Source: Auanema rhodensis
Taxonomy: Eukaryota > Nematoda > Chromadorea > Rhabditida > Rhabditidae
DNA: 64,000 bases
Assembly: GCA_964057225.1 (NCBI GenBank)
Contig: OZ059899.1
Location: forward strand, 62,001 to 126,000
Direction: 5' to 3'
Position numbers and translations under genes: made by a program. Every line of letters starts with the position of its first letter. Positions within the stretch are counted from its first letter, which is position 1. Positions 15,313 through 27,600 of this stretch are shown piece by piece. Below the pieces are notes generated by a model, which ran no database searches, was not told the origin of the DNA, and worked only from the letters and a program-made list of their open reading frames with translations.

Positions 15313-16368
15313 ATAAATTAAAGTTCATGTAAATTTCAAAGTCATGGTTACCATGCACCAATATCAATAAAAATTTGTTTTTAGACTAATATCGACATGG
15401 GGAATCTAATTTTGAAAACCGCATCTCTTTATCTTTCACGTGAAGCGAGTTACATACCAAGTGCACATCACGTGTACATTTAATTAGCATAAACTAAAGT
15501 TCACGTAAATTTCAAAGGCATGGTTACCATGAACCAATATCAATAAAAATTTGTTTTTAGACTAATATGGACATGGGGAATCTAATTTTGAAAACCGCAT
15601 CTCTTTATCTTTCACGTGAAGCGAGTTACATACCAAGTGCACATCACGTGTACATTTAATTAGCATAAATTAAAGTTCACGTAAATTTCAAAGTCATGGT
15701 TACCATGAAGCAATATCAATAAAAATTTGTTTTTAGACTAATATGGACATGGGGAATCTAATTTTGAAAACCGCATCTCTTTATCTTTCACGTGAAGCGA
15801 GTTACATACCAAGTGCACATCACGTGTACATTTAATTAGCATAAATTAAAGTTCACGTAAAATTCAAAGTCATGGTTACCATGCACCAATATCAATAAAA
15901 ATTTGTTTTTAGACTAATATGGACATGGGGAATCTAATTTTGAAAACCGCATCTCTTTATCTTTTACGTGAAGCAAGTTACATACCAAGTGCACATCACG
16001 TGTACATTTAATTAGCATAAATTAAAGTTCACGTAAATTTCAAAGTCATGGTTACCATGCACCAATATCAATAAAAATTTGTTTTTAGACTAATATGGAC
16101 ATGGGGAATCTAATTTTGAAAACCGCATCTCTTTATCTTTTACGTGAAGCGAGTTACATACCAAGTGCACATCACGTGTACATTTAATTAGCATAAATTA
16201 AAGTTCACGTAAAATTCAAAGTCATGGTTACCATGCACCAATATCAATAAAAATTTGTTTTTAGACTAATATGGACATGGGGAATCTAATTTTGAAAACC
16301 GCATCTCTTTATCTTTTACGTGAAGCGAGTTACATACCAAGTGCACATCACGTGTACATTTAATTAGC
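15313..16368 (+). repeat. Six-monomer cassette, copy 2
   Basis: Same marker order as at 1-1056. It is followed by a C127T monomer (16369) and an A61C+T70C monomer (16545), then by the third copy. The A61C+T70C type also precedes this copy (15137-15312), so the repeated unit here is an eight-monomer, 1,408-bp block duplicated in tandem. Confidence 0.85.
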
Positions 16369-16720
16369 ATAAATTAAAGTTCACGTAAAATTCAAAGTCA
16401 TGGTTACCATGCACCAATATCAATAAAAATTTGTTTTTAGACTAATATGGACATGGGGAATCTAATTTTGAAAACCGCATCTCTTTATCTTTCATGTGAA
16501 GCGAGTTACATACCAAGTGCACATCACGTGTACATTTAATTAGCATAAATTAAAGTTCACGTAAATTTCAAAGTCATGGTTACCATGCACCAATATCAAT
16601 AAAACTTTGTTTTCAGACTAATATGGACATGGGGAATCTAATTTTGAAAACCGCATCTCTTTATCTTTCACGTGAAGCGAGTTACATACCAAGTGCACAT
16701 CACGTGTACATTTAATTAGC

Positions 16721-17776
16721 ATAAATTAAAGTTCATGTAAATTTCAAAGTCATGGTTACCATGCACCAATATCAATAAAAATTTGTTTTTAGACTAATAT
16801 CGACATGGGGAATCTAATTTTGAAAACCGCATCTCTTTATCTTTCACGTGAAGCGAGTTACATACCAAGTGCACATCACGTGTACATTTAATTAGCATAA
16901 ACTAAAGTTCACGTAAATTTCAAAGGCATGGTTACCATGAACCAATATCAATAAAAATTTGTTTTTAGACTAATATGGACATGGGGAATCTAATTTTGAA
17001 AACCGCATCTCTTTATCTTTCACGTGAAGCGAGTTACATACCAAGTGCACATCACGTGTACATTTAATTAGCATAAATTAAAGTTCACGTAAATTTCAAA
17101 GTCATGGTTACCATGAAGCAATATCAATAAAAATTTGTTTTTAGACTAATATGGACATGGGGAATCTAATTTTGAAAACCGCATCTCTTTATCTTTCACG
17201 TGAAGCGAGTTACATACCAAGTGCACATCACGTGTACATTTAATTAGCATAAATTAAAGTTCACGTAAAATTCAAAGTCATGGTTACCATGCACCAATAT
17301 CAATAAAAATTTGTTTTTAGACTAATATGGACATGGGGAATCTAATTTTGAAAACCGCATCTCTTTATCTTTTACGTGAAGCAAGTTACATACCAAGTGC
17401 ACATCACGTGTACATTTAATTAGCATAAATTAAAGTTCACGTAAATTTCAAAGTCATGGTTACCATGCACCAATATCAATAAAAATTTGTTTTTAGACTA
17501 ATATGGACATGGGGAATCTAATTTTGAAAACCGCATCTCTTTATCTTTTACGTGAAGCGAGTTACATACCAAGTGCACATCACGTGTACATTTAATTAGC
17601 ATAAATTAAAGTTCACGTAAAATTCAAAGTCATGGTTACCATGCACCAATATCAATAAAAATTTGTTTTTAGACTAATATGGACATGGGGAATCTAATTT
17701 TGAAAACCGCATCTCTTTATCTTTTACGTGAAGCGAGTTACATACCAAGTGCACATCACGTGTACATTTAATTAGC
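16721..17776 (+). repeat. Six-monomer cassette, copy 3
   Basis: Marker-for-marker the same as 15313-16368 at an offset of 1,408 bp (8 x 176). After it the sequence departs from the copy 2 context and continues with C44A and T167C monomers, which resemble the region after copy 1 less four monomers. Confidence 0.85.
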
Positions 17777-19008
17777 ATAAATTAAAGTTCACGTAAATTT
17801 CAAAGTCATGGTTACCATGAACCAATATCAATAAAAATTTGTTTTTAGACTAATATGGACATGGGGAATCTAATTTTGAAAACCGCATCTCTTTATCTTT
17901 CACGTGAAGCGAGTTACATACCAAGTGCACATCACGTGTACATTTAATTAGCATAAATTAAAGTTCACGTAAATTTCAAAGTCATGGTTACCATGAACCA
18001 ATATCAATAAAAATTTGTTTTTAGACTAATATGGACATGGGGAATCTAATTTTGAAAACCGCATCTCTTTATCTTTCACGTGAAGCGAGTTACATACCAA
18101 GTGCACATCACGTGTACACTTAATTAGCATAAATTAAAGTTCACGTAAAATTCAAAGTCATGGTTACCATGCACCAATATCAATAAAAATTTGTTTTTAG
18201 ACTAATATGGACATGGGGAATCTAATTTTGAAAACCGCATCTCTTTATCTTTTACGTGAAGCGAGTTACATACCAAGTGCACATCACGTGTACACTTAAT
18301 TAGCATAAATTAAAGTTCACGTAAAATTCAAAGTCATGGTTACCATGCACCAATATCAATAAAAATTTGTTTTTAGACTAATATGGACATGGGGAATCTA
18401 ATTTTGAAAACCGCATCTCTTTATCTTTCACGTGAAGCGAGTTACATACCAAGTGCACATCACGTGTACACTTAATTAGCATAAATTAAAGTTCACGTAA
18501 AATTCAAAGTCATGGTTACCATGCACCAATATCAATAAAAATTTGTTTTTAGACTAATATGGACATGGGGAATCTAATTTTGAAAACCGCATCTCTTTAT
18601 CTTTTACGTGAAGCGAGTTACATACCAAGTGCACATCACGTGTACATTTAATTAGCATAAATTAAAGTTCACGTAAATTTCAAAGTCATGGTTACCATGA
18701 ACCAATATCAATAAAAATTTGTTTTTAGACTAATATGGACATGGGGAATCTAATTTTGAAAACCGCATCTCTTTATCTTTCACGTGAAGCGAGTTACATA
18801 CCAAGTGCACATCACGTGTACATTTAATTAGCATAAATTAAAGTTCACGTAAATTTCAAAGTCATGGTTACCATGCACCAATATCAATAAAAATTTGTTT
18901 TTAGACTAATATGGACATGGGGAATCTAATTTTGAAAACCGCATCTCTTTATCTTTTACGTGAAGCGAGTTACATACCAAGTGCACATCACGTGTACATT
19001 TAATTAGC

Positions 19009-20416
19009 ATAAATTAAAGTTCACGTAAATTTCAAAGTCATGGTTACCATGAACCAATATCAATAAAAATTTGTTTTTAGACTAATATGGACATGGGGAA
19101 TCTAATTTTGAAAACCGCATTTCTTTATCTTTCACGTGAAGCGAGTTACATACCAAGTGCACATCACGTGTACATTTAATTAGCATAAATTAAAGTTCAC
19201 GTAATTTTCAAAGTCATGGTTACCATGCACCAATATCAATAAAAATTTGTTTTTAGACTAATATGGACATGGGGAATCTAATTTTGAAAACCGCATCTCT
19301 TTATCTTTCACGTGAAGCGAGTTACATACCAAGTGCACATCACGTGTACATTTAATTAGCATAAATTAAAGTTCATGTAAATTTCAAAGTCATGGTTACC
19401 ATGCACCAATATCAATAAAAATTTGTTTTTAGACTAATATCGACATGGGGAATCTAATTTTGAAAACCGCATCTCTTTATCTTTCACGTGAAGCGAGTTA
19501 CATACCAAGTGCACATCACGTGTACATTTAATTAGCATAAACTAAAGTTCACGTAAAATTCAAAGTCATGGTTACCATGCACCAATATCAATAAAAATTT
19601 GTTTTTAGACTAATATGGACATGGGGAATCTAATTTTGAAAACCGCATCTCTTTATCTTTTACGTGAAGCGAGTTACATACCAAGTGCACATCACGTGTA
19701 CATTTAATTAGCATAAATTAAAGTTCACGTAAATTTCAAAGTCATGGTTACCATGAACCAATATCAATAAAAATTTGTTTTTAGACTAATATGGACATGG
19801 GAAATCTAATTTTGAAAACCGCATCTCTTTATCTTTCACGTGAAGCGAGTTACATACCAAGTGCACATCACGTGTACATTTAATTAGCATAAATTAAAGT
19901 TCACGTAAATTTCAAAGTCATGGTTACCATGCACCAATATCAATAAAAATTTGTTTTTAGACTAATATGGACATGGGGAATCTTATTTTGAAAACCGCAT
20001 CTCTTTATCTTTCACGTGAAGCGAGTTACATACCAAGTGCACATCACGTGTACATTTAATTAGCATAAATTAAAGTTCACGTAAATTTCAAAGTCATGGT
20101 TACCATGCACCAATATCAATAAAACTTTGTTTTCAGACTAATATGGACATGGGGAATCTAATTTTGAAAACCGCATCTCTTTATCTTTCACGTGAAGCGA
20201 GTTACATACCAAGTGCACATCACGTGTACATTTAATTAGCATAAATTAAAGTTCATGTAAATTTCAAAGTCATGGTTACCATGCACCAATATCAATAAAA
20301 ATTTGTTTTTAGACTAATATCGACATGGGGAATCTAATTTTGAAAACCGCATCTCTTTATCTTTCACGTGAAGCGAGTTACATACCAAGTGCACATCACG
20401 TGTACATTTAATTAGC
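19009..20416 (+). repeat. Eight-monomer segment duplicated 16,016 bp away, right copy
   Basis: Matches 2993-4400 at every listed marker; a new change A96T ('cttatttt') is present in the sixth monomer near 19984. With the cassette matches at 1 and 16721 it shows that roughly the first 4.4 kb of the window corresponds to 16.7-20.4 kb, with four fewer monomers in the right copy. Confidence 0.88.
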
Positions 20417-21824
20417 ATAAACTAAAGTTCACGTAAATTTCAAAGGCATGGTTACCATGAACCAATATCAATAAAAATTTGTTTTTAGACTAATATGGAC
20501 ATGGGGAATCTAATTTTGAAAACCGCATCTCTTTATCTTTCACGTGAAGCGAGTTACATACCAAGTGCACATCACGTGTACATTTAATTAGCATAAATTA
20601 AAGTTCACGTAAAATTCAAAGTCATGGTTACCATGCACCAATATCAATAAAAATTTGTTTTTAGACTAATATGGACATGGGGAATCTAATTTTGAAAACC
20701 GCATCTCTTTATCTTTCATGTGAAGCGAGTTACATACCAAGTGCACATCACGTGTACATTTAATTAGCATAAATTAAAGTTCACGTAAATTTCAAAGTCA
20801 TGGTTACCATGAACCAATATCAATAAAAATTTGTTTTTAGACTAATATGGACATGGGGAATCTAATTTTGAAAACCGCATTTCTTTATCTTTCACGTGAA
20901 GCGAGTTACATACCAAGTGCACATCACGTGTACATTTAATTAGCATAAATTAAAGTTCACGTAAATTTCAAAGTCATGGTTACCATGCACCAATATCAAT
21001 AAAACTTTGTTTTCAGACTAATATGGACATGGGGAATCTAATTTTGAAAACCGCATCTCTTTATCTTTCACGTGAAGCGAGTTACATACCAAGTGCACAT
21101 CACGTGTACATTTAATTAGCATAAATTAAAGTTCACGTAAATTTCAAAGTCATGGTTACCATGCACCAATATCAATAAAAATTTGTTTTTAGACTAATAT
21201 GGACATGGGGAATCTAATTTTGAAAACCGCATCTCTTTATCTTTTACGTGAAGCGAGTTACATACCAAGTGCACATCACGTGTACATTTAATTAGCATAA
21301 ATTAAAGTTCACGTAAATTTCAAAGTCATGGTTACCATGAACCAATATCAATAAAAATTTGTTTTTAGACTAATATGGACATGGGGAATCTAATTTTGAA
21401 AACCGCATCTCTTTATCTTTCACGTGAAGCGAGTTACATACCAAGTGCCCATCACGTGTACATTTAATTAGCATAAATTAAAGTTCACGTAAAATTCAAA
21501 GTCATGGTTACCATGCACCAATATCAATAAAAATTTGTTTTTAGACTAATATGGACATGGGGAATCTAATTTTGAAAACCGCATCTCTTTATCTTTTACG
21601 TGAAGCGAGTTACATACCAAGTGCACATCACGTGTACATTTTATTAGCATAAATTAAAGTTCACGTAAATTTCAAAGTCATGGTTACCATGAACCAATAT
21701 CAATAAAAATTTGTTTTTAGACTAATATGGACATGGGGAATCTAATTTTGAAAACCGCATCTCTTTATCTTTCACGTGAAGCGAGTTACATACCAAGTGC
21801 ACATCACGTGTACATTTAATTAGC

Positions 21825-21999
21825 ATAAATTAAAGTTCACGTAAACTCAAAGTCATGGTTACCATGCACCAATATCAATAAAAATTTGTTTTTAGACTAA
21901 TATGGACATGGGGAATCTAATTTGGAAAACCGCATCTCTTTATCTTTTACGTGAAGCGAGTTACATACCAAGTGCACATCACGTGTACATTTAATTAGC
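21825..21999 (+). repeat. 175-bp monomer with a 1-bp deletion near position 21-24
   Basis: Reads 'gtaaactcaaag' where other copies have 'gtaaatttcaaag' or 'gtaaaattcaaag'. It is the only length change among the first 296 monomers and is not seen elsewhere. It shifts the phase of all later coordinates by one base. Confidence 0.9.
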
Positions 22000-22051
22000 A
22001 TAAATTAAAGTTCACGTAAATTTCAAAGTCATGGTTACCATGAACCAATAT

Positions 22052-22755
22052 CAATAAAAATTTGTTTTTAGACTAATATGGACATGGGGAATCTAATTTT
22101 GAAAACCGCATCTCTTTATCTTTCACGTGAAGCGAGTTACATACCAAGTGCACATCACGTGTACACTTAATTAGCATAAATTAAAGTTCACGTAAAATTC
22201 AAAGTCATGGTTACCATGCACCAATATCAATAAAAATTTGTTTTTAGACTAATATGGACATGGGGAATCTAATTTTGAAAACCGCATCTCTTTATCTTTT
22301 ACGTGAAGCGAGTTACATACCAAGTGCACATCACGTGTACATTTAATTAGCATAAATTAAAGTTCACGTAAATTTCAAAGTCATGGTTACCATGAACCAA
22401 TATCAATAAAAATTTGTTTTTAGACTAATATGGACATGGGGAATCTAATTTTGAAAACCGCATCTCTTTATCTTTCACGTGAAGCGAGTTACATACCAAG
22501 TGCACATCACGTGTACATTTAATTAGCATAAATTAAAGTTCACGTAAAATTCAAAGTCATGGTTACCATGAACCAATATCAATAAAAATTTGTTTTTAGA
22601 CTAATATGGACATGGGGAATCTAATTTTGAAAACCGCATCTCTTTATCTTTCACGTGAAGCGAGTTACATACCAAGTGCACATCACGTGTACATTTTATT
22701 AGCATAAATTAAAGTTCACGTAAATTTCAAAGTCATGGTTACCATGCACCAATAT
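22052..22755 (+). repeat. Four-monomer (704 bp) tandem duplication
   Basis: The run ending in the A61C+T70C monomer (C at 22764) is repeated so that the next such change lies at 23468, exactly 704 bp on. The intervening monomers show the same order (T22A+C125T; C44A; T22A+C44A with A170T; A61C+T70C). The limits given are approximate; only the 704-bp offset is firm. Confidence 0.65.
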
Positions 22756-24463
22756 CAATAAAACTTTGTTTTCAGACTAATATGGACATGGGGAATCTAA
22801 TTTTGAAAACCGCATCTCTTTATCTTTCACGTGAAGCGAGTTACATACCAAGTGCACATCACGTGTACACTTAATTAGCATAAATTAAAGTTCACGTAAA
22901 ATTCAAAGTCATGGTTACCATGCACCAATATCAATAAAAATTTGTTTTTAGACTAATATGGACATGGGGAATCTAATTTTGAAAACCGCATCTCTTTATC
23001 TTTTACGTGAAGCGAGTTACATACCAAGTGCACATCACGTGTACATTTAATTAGCATAAATTAAAGTTCACGTAAATTTCAAAGTCATGGTTACCATGAA
23101 CCAATATCAATAAAAATTTGTTTTTAGACTAATATGGACATGGGGAATCTAATTTTGAAAACCGCATCTCTTTATCTTTCACGTGAAGCGAGTTACATAC
23201 CAAGTGCACATCACGTGTACATTTAATTAGCATAAATTAAAGTTCACGTAAAATTCAAAGTCATGGTTACCATGAACCAATATCAATAAAAATTTGTTTT
23301 TAGACTAATATGGACATGGGGAATCTAATTTTGAAAACCGCATCTCTTTATCTTTCACGTGAAGCGAGTTACATACCAAGTGCACATCACGTGTACATTT
23401 TATTAGCATAAATTAAAGTTCACGTAAATTTCAAAGTCATGGTTACCATGCACCAATATCAATAAAACTTTGTTTTCAGACTAATATGGACATGGGGAAT
23501 CTAATTTTGAAAACCGCATCTCTTTATCTTTCACGTGAAGCGAGTTACATACCAAGTGCACATCACGTGTACATTTAATTAACATAAATTAAAGTTCATG
23601 TAAATTTCAAAGTCATGGTTACCATGCACCAATATCAATAAAAATTTGTTTTTAGACTAATATCGACATGGGGAATCTAATTTTGAAAACCGCATCTCTT
23701 TATCTTTCACGTGAAGCGAGTTACATACCAAGTGCACATCACGTGTACATTTAATTAGCATAAACTAAAGTTCACGTAAATTTCAAAGTCATGGTTACCA
23801 TGAACCAATATCAATAAAAATTTGTTTTTAGACTAATATGGACATGGGGAATCTAATTTTGAAAACCGCATCTCTTTATCTTTCACGTGAAGCGAGTTAC
23901 ATACCAAGTGCACATCACGTGTACACTTAATTAGCATAAATTAAAGTTCACGTAAAATTCAAAGTCATGGTTACCATGCACCAATATCAATAAAAATTTG
24001 TTTTTAGACTAATATGGACATGGGGAATCTAATTTTGAAAACCGCATCTCTTTATCTTTTACGTGAAGCGAGTTACATACCAAGTGCACATCACGTGTAC
24101 ATTTAATTAGCATAAATTAAAGTTCACGTAAATTTCAAAGTCATGGTTACCATGCACCAATATCAATAAAAATTTGTTTTTAGACTAATATCGACATGGG
24201 GAATCTAATTTTGAAAACCGCATCTCTTTATCTTTCACGTGAAGCGAGTTACATACCAAGTGCACATCACGTGTACATTTAATTAGCATAAACTAAAGTT
24301 CACGTAAATTTCAAAGGCATGGTTACCATGAACCAATATCAATAAAAATTTGTTTTTAGACTAATATGGACATGGGGAATCTAATTTTGAAAACCGCATT
24401 TCTTTATCTTTCACGTGAAGCGAGTTACATACCAAGTGCACATCACGTGTACATTTAATTAGC

Positions 24464-24639
24464 ATAAATTAAAGTTCACGTAAATTTCAAAGTCATGGTT
24501 ACCATGAAGCAATATCAATAAAAATTTGTTTTTAGACTAATATGGACATGGGGAATCTAATTTTGAAAACCGCATCTCTTTATCTTTTACGTGAAGCAAG
24601 TTACATACCAAGTGCACATCACGTGTACATTTAATTAGC
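24464..24639 (+). repeat. Hybrid monomer (left half C44A+C46G, right half C125T+G135A)
   Basis: In the cassettes at 1, 15313 and 16721 the C44A+C46G monomer and the T22A+C125T+G135A monomer are neighbours. Here one monomer carries the left markers of the first and the right markers of the second, preceded by the usual G81C and T6C+T30G copies. This fits loss of one monomer length by exchange or deletion between positions 46 and 125 of adjacent units. Confidence 0.8.
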
Positions 24640-27600
24640 ATAAATTAAAGTTCACGTAAATTTCAAAGTCATGGTTACCATGCACCAATATCAATAAAAA
24701 TTTGTTTTTAGACTAATATGGACATGGGGAATCTAATTTTGAAAACCGCATCTCTTTATCTTTTACGTGAAGCGAGTTACATACCAAGTGCACATCACGT
24801 GTACATTTAATTAGCATAAGTTAAAGTTCACGTAAAATTCAAAGTCATGGTTACCATGCACCAATATCAATAAAAATTTGTTTTTAGACTAATATGGACA
24901 TGGGGAATCTAATTTTGAAAACCGCATCTCTTTATCTTTTACGTGAAGCGAGTTACATACCAAGTGCACATCACGTGTACATTTAATTAGCATAAATTAA
25001 AGTTCACGTAAATTTCAAAGTCATGGTTACCATGAACCAATATCAATAAAAATTTGTTTTTAGACTAATATGGACATGGGGAATCTGATTTTGAAAACCG
25101 CATCTCTTTATCTTTCACGTGAAGCGAGTTACATACCAAGTGCACATCACGTGTACATTTAATTAGCATAAATTAAAGTTCACGTAAAATTCAAAGTCAT
25201 GGTTACCATGCACCAATATCAATAAAAATTTGTTTTTAGACTAATATGGACATGGGGAATCTAATTTTGAAAACCGCATCTCTTTATCTTTTACGTGAAG
25301 CGAGTTACATACCAAGTGCACATCACGTGTACATTTTATTAGCATAAATTAAAGTTCACGTAAATTTCAAAGTCATGGTTACCATGAACCAATATCAATA
25401 AAAATTTGTTTTTAGACTAATATGGACATGGGGAATCTAATTTTGAAAACCGCATCTCTTTATCTTTCACGTGAAGCGAGTTACATACCAAGTGCACATC
25501 ACGTGTACATTTAATTAGCATAAATTAAAGTTCACGTAAAATTCAAAGTCATGGTTACCATGCACCAATATCAATAAAAATTTGTTTTTAGACTAATATG
25601 GACATGGGGAATCTAATTTGGAAAACCGCATCTCTTTATCTTTTACGTGAAGCGAGTTACATACCAAGTGCACATCACGTGTACATTTAATTAGCATAAA
25701 TTAAAGTTCACGTAAATTTCAAAGTCATGGTTACCATGAACCAATATCAATAAAAATTTGTTTTTAGACTAATATGGACATGGGGAATCTAATTTTGAAA
25801 ACCGCATCTCTTTATCTTTCACGTAAAGCGAGTTACATACCAAGTGCACATCACGTGTACACTTAATTAGCATAAATTAAAGTTCACGTAAAATTCAAAG
25901 TCATGGTTACCATGCACCAATATCAATAAAAATTTGTTTTTAGACTAATATGGACATGGGGAATCTAATTTTGAAAACCGCATCTCTTTATCTTTTACGT
26001 GAAGCGAGTTACATACCAAGTGCACATCACGTGTACATTTAATTAGCATAAATTAAAGTTCACGTAAATTTCAAAGTCATGGTTACCATGAACCAATATC
26101 AATAAAAATTTGTTTTTAGACTAATATGGACATGGGGAATCTAATTTTGAAAACCGCATCTCTTTATCTTTCACGTGAAGCGAGTTACATACCAAGTGCA
26201 CATCACGTGTACATTTAATTAGCATAAATTAAAGTTCACGTAAAATTCAAAGTCATGGTTACCATGAACCAATATCAATAAAAATTTGTTTTTAGACTAA
26301 TATGGACATGGGGAATCTAATTTTGAAAACCGCATCTCTTTATCTTTCACGTGAAGCGAGTTACATACCAAGTGCACATCACGTGTACATTTTATTAGCA
26401 TAAATTAAAGTTCACGTAAATTTCAAAGTCATGGTTACCATGCACCAATATCAATAAAAATTTGTTTTTAGACTAATATGGACATGGGGAATCTAATTTT
26501 GAAAACCGCATCTCTTTATCTTTCACGTGAAGCGAGTTACATACCAAGTGCACATCACGTGTACATTTAATTAGCATAAATTAAAGTTCATGTAAATTTC
26601 AAAGTCATGGTTACCATGCACCAATATCAATAAAAATTTGTTTTTAGACTAATATCGACATGGGGAATCTAATTTTGAAAACCGCATCTCTTTATCTTTC
26701 ACGTGAAGCGAGTTACATACCAAGTGCACATCACGTGTACATTTAATTAGCATAAACTAAAGTTCACGTAAATTTCAAAGTCATGGTTACCATGAACCAA
26801 TATCAATAAAAATTTGTTTTTAGACTAATATGGACATGGGGAATCTAATTTTGAAAACCGCATCTCTTTATCTTTCACGTGAAGCGAGTTACATACCAAG
26901 TGCACATCACGTGTACATTTAATTAGCATAAATTAAAGTTCACGTAAATTTCAAAGTCATGGTTACCATGAACCAATATCAATAAAAATTTGTTTTTAGA
27001 CTAATATGGACATGGGAAATCTAATTTTGAAAACCGCATCTCTTTATCTTTCACGTGAAGCGAGTTACATACCAAGTGCACATCACGTGTACATTTAATT
27101 AGCATAAATTAAAGTTCACGTAAATTTCAAAGTCATGGTTACCATGCACCAATATCAATAAAAATTTGTTTTTAGACTAATATGGACATGATGAATCTAA
27201 TTTTGAAAACCGCATCTCTTTATCTTTCACGTGAAGCGAGTTACATACCAAGTGCACATCACGTGTACATTTAATTAGCATAAATTAAAGTTCACGTAAA
27301 TTTCAAAGTCATGGTTACCATGCACCAATATCAATAAAACTTTGTTTTCAGACTAATATGGACATGGGGAATCTAATTTTGAAAACCGCATCTCTTTATC
27401 TTTCACGTGAAGCGAGTTACATACCAAGTGCACATCACGTGTACATTTAATTAGCATAAATTAAAGTTCATGTAAATTTCAAAGTCATGGTTACCATGCA
27501 CCAATATCAATAAAAATTTGTTTTTAGACTAATATCGACATGGGGAATCTAATTTTGAAAACCGCATCTCTTTATCTTTCACGTGAAGCGAGTTACATAC

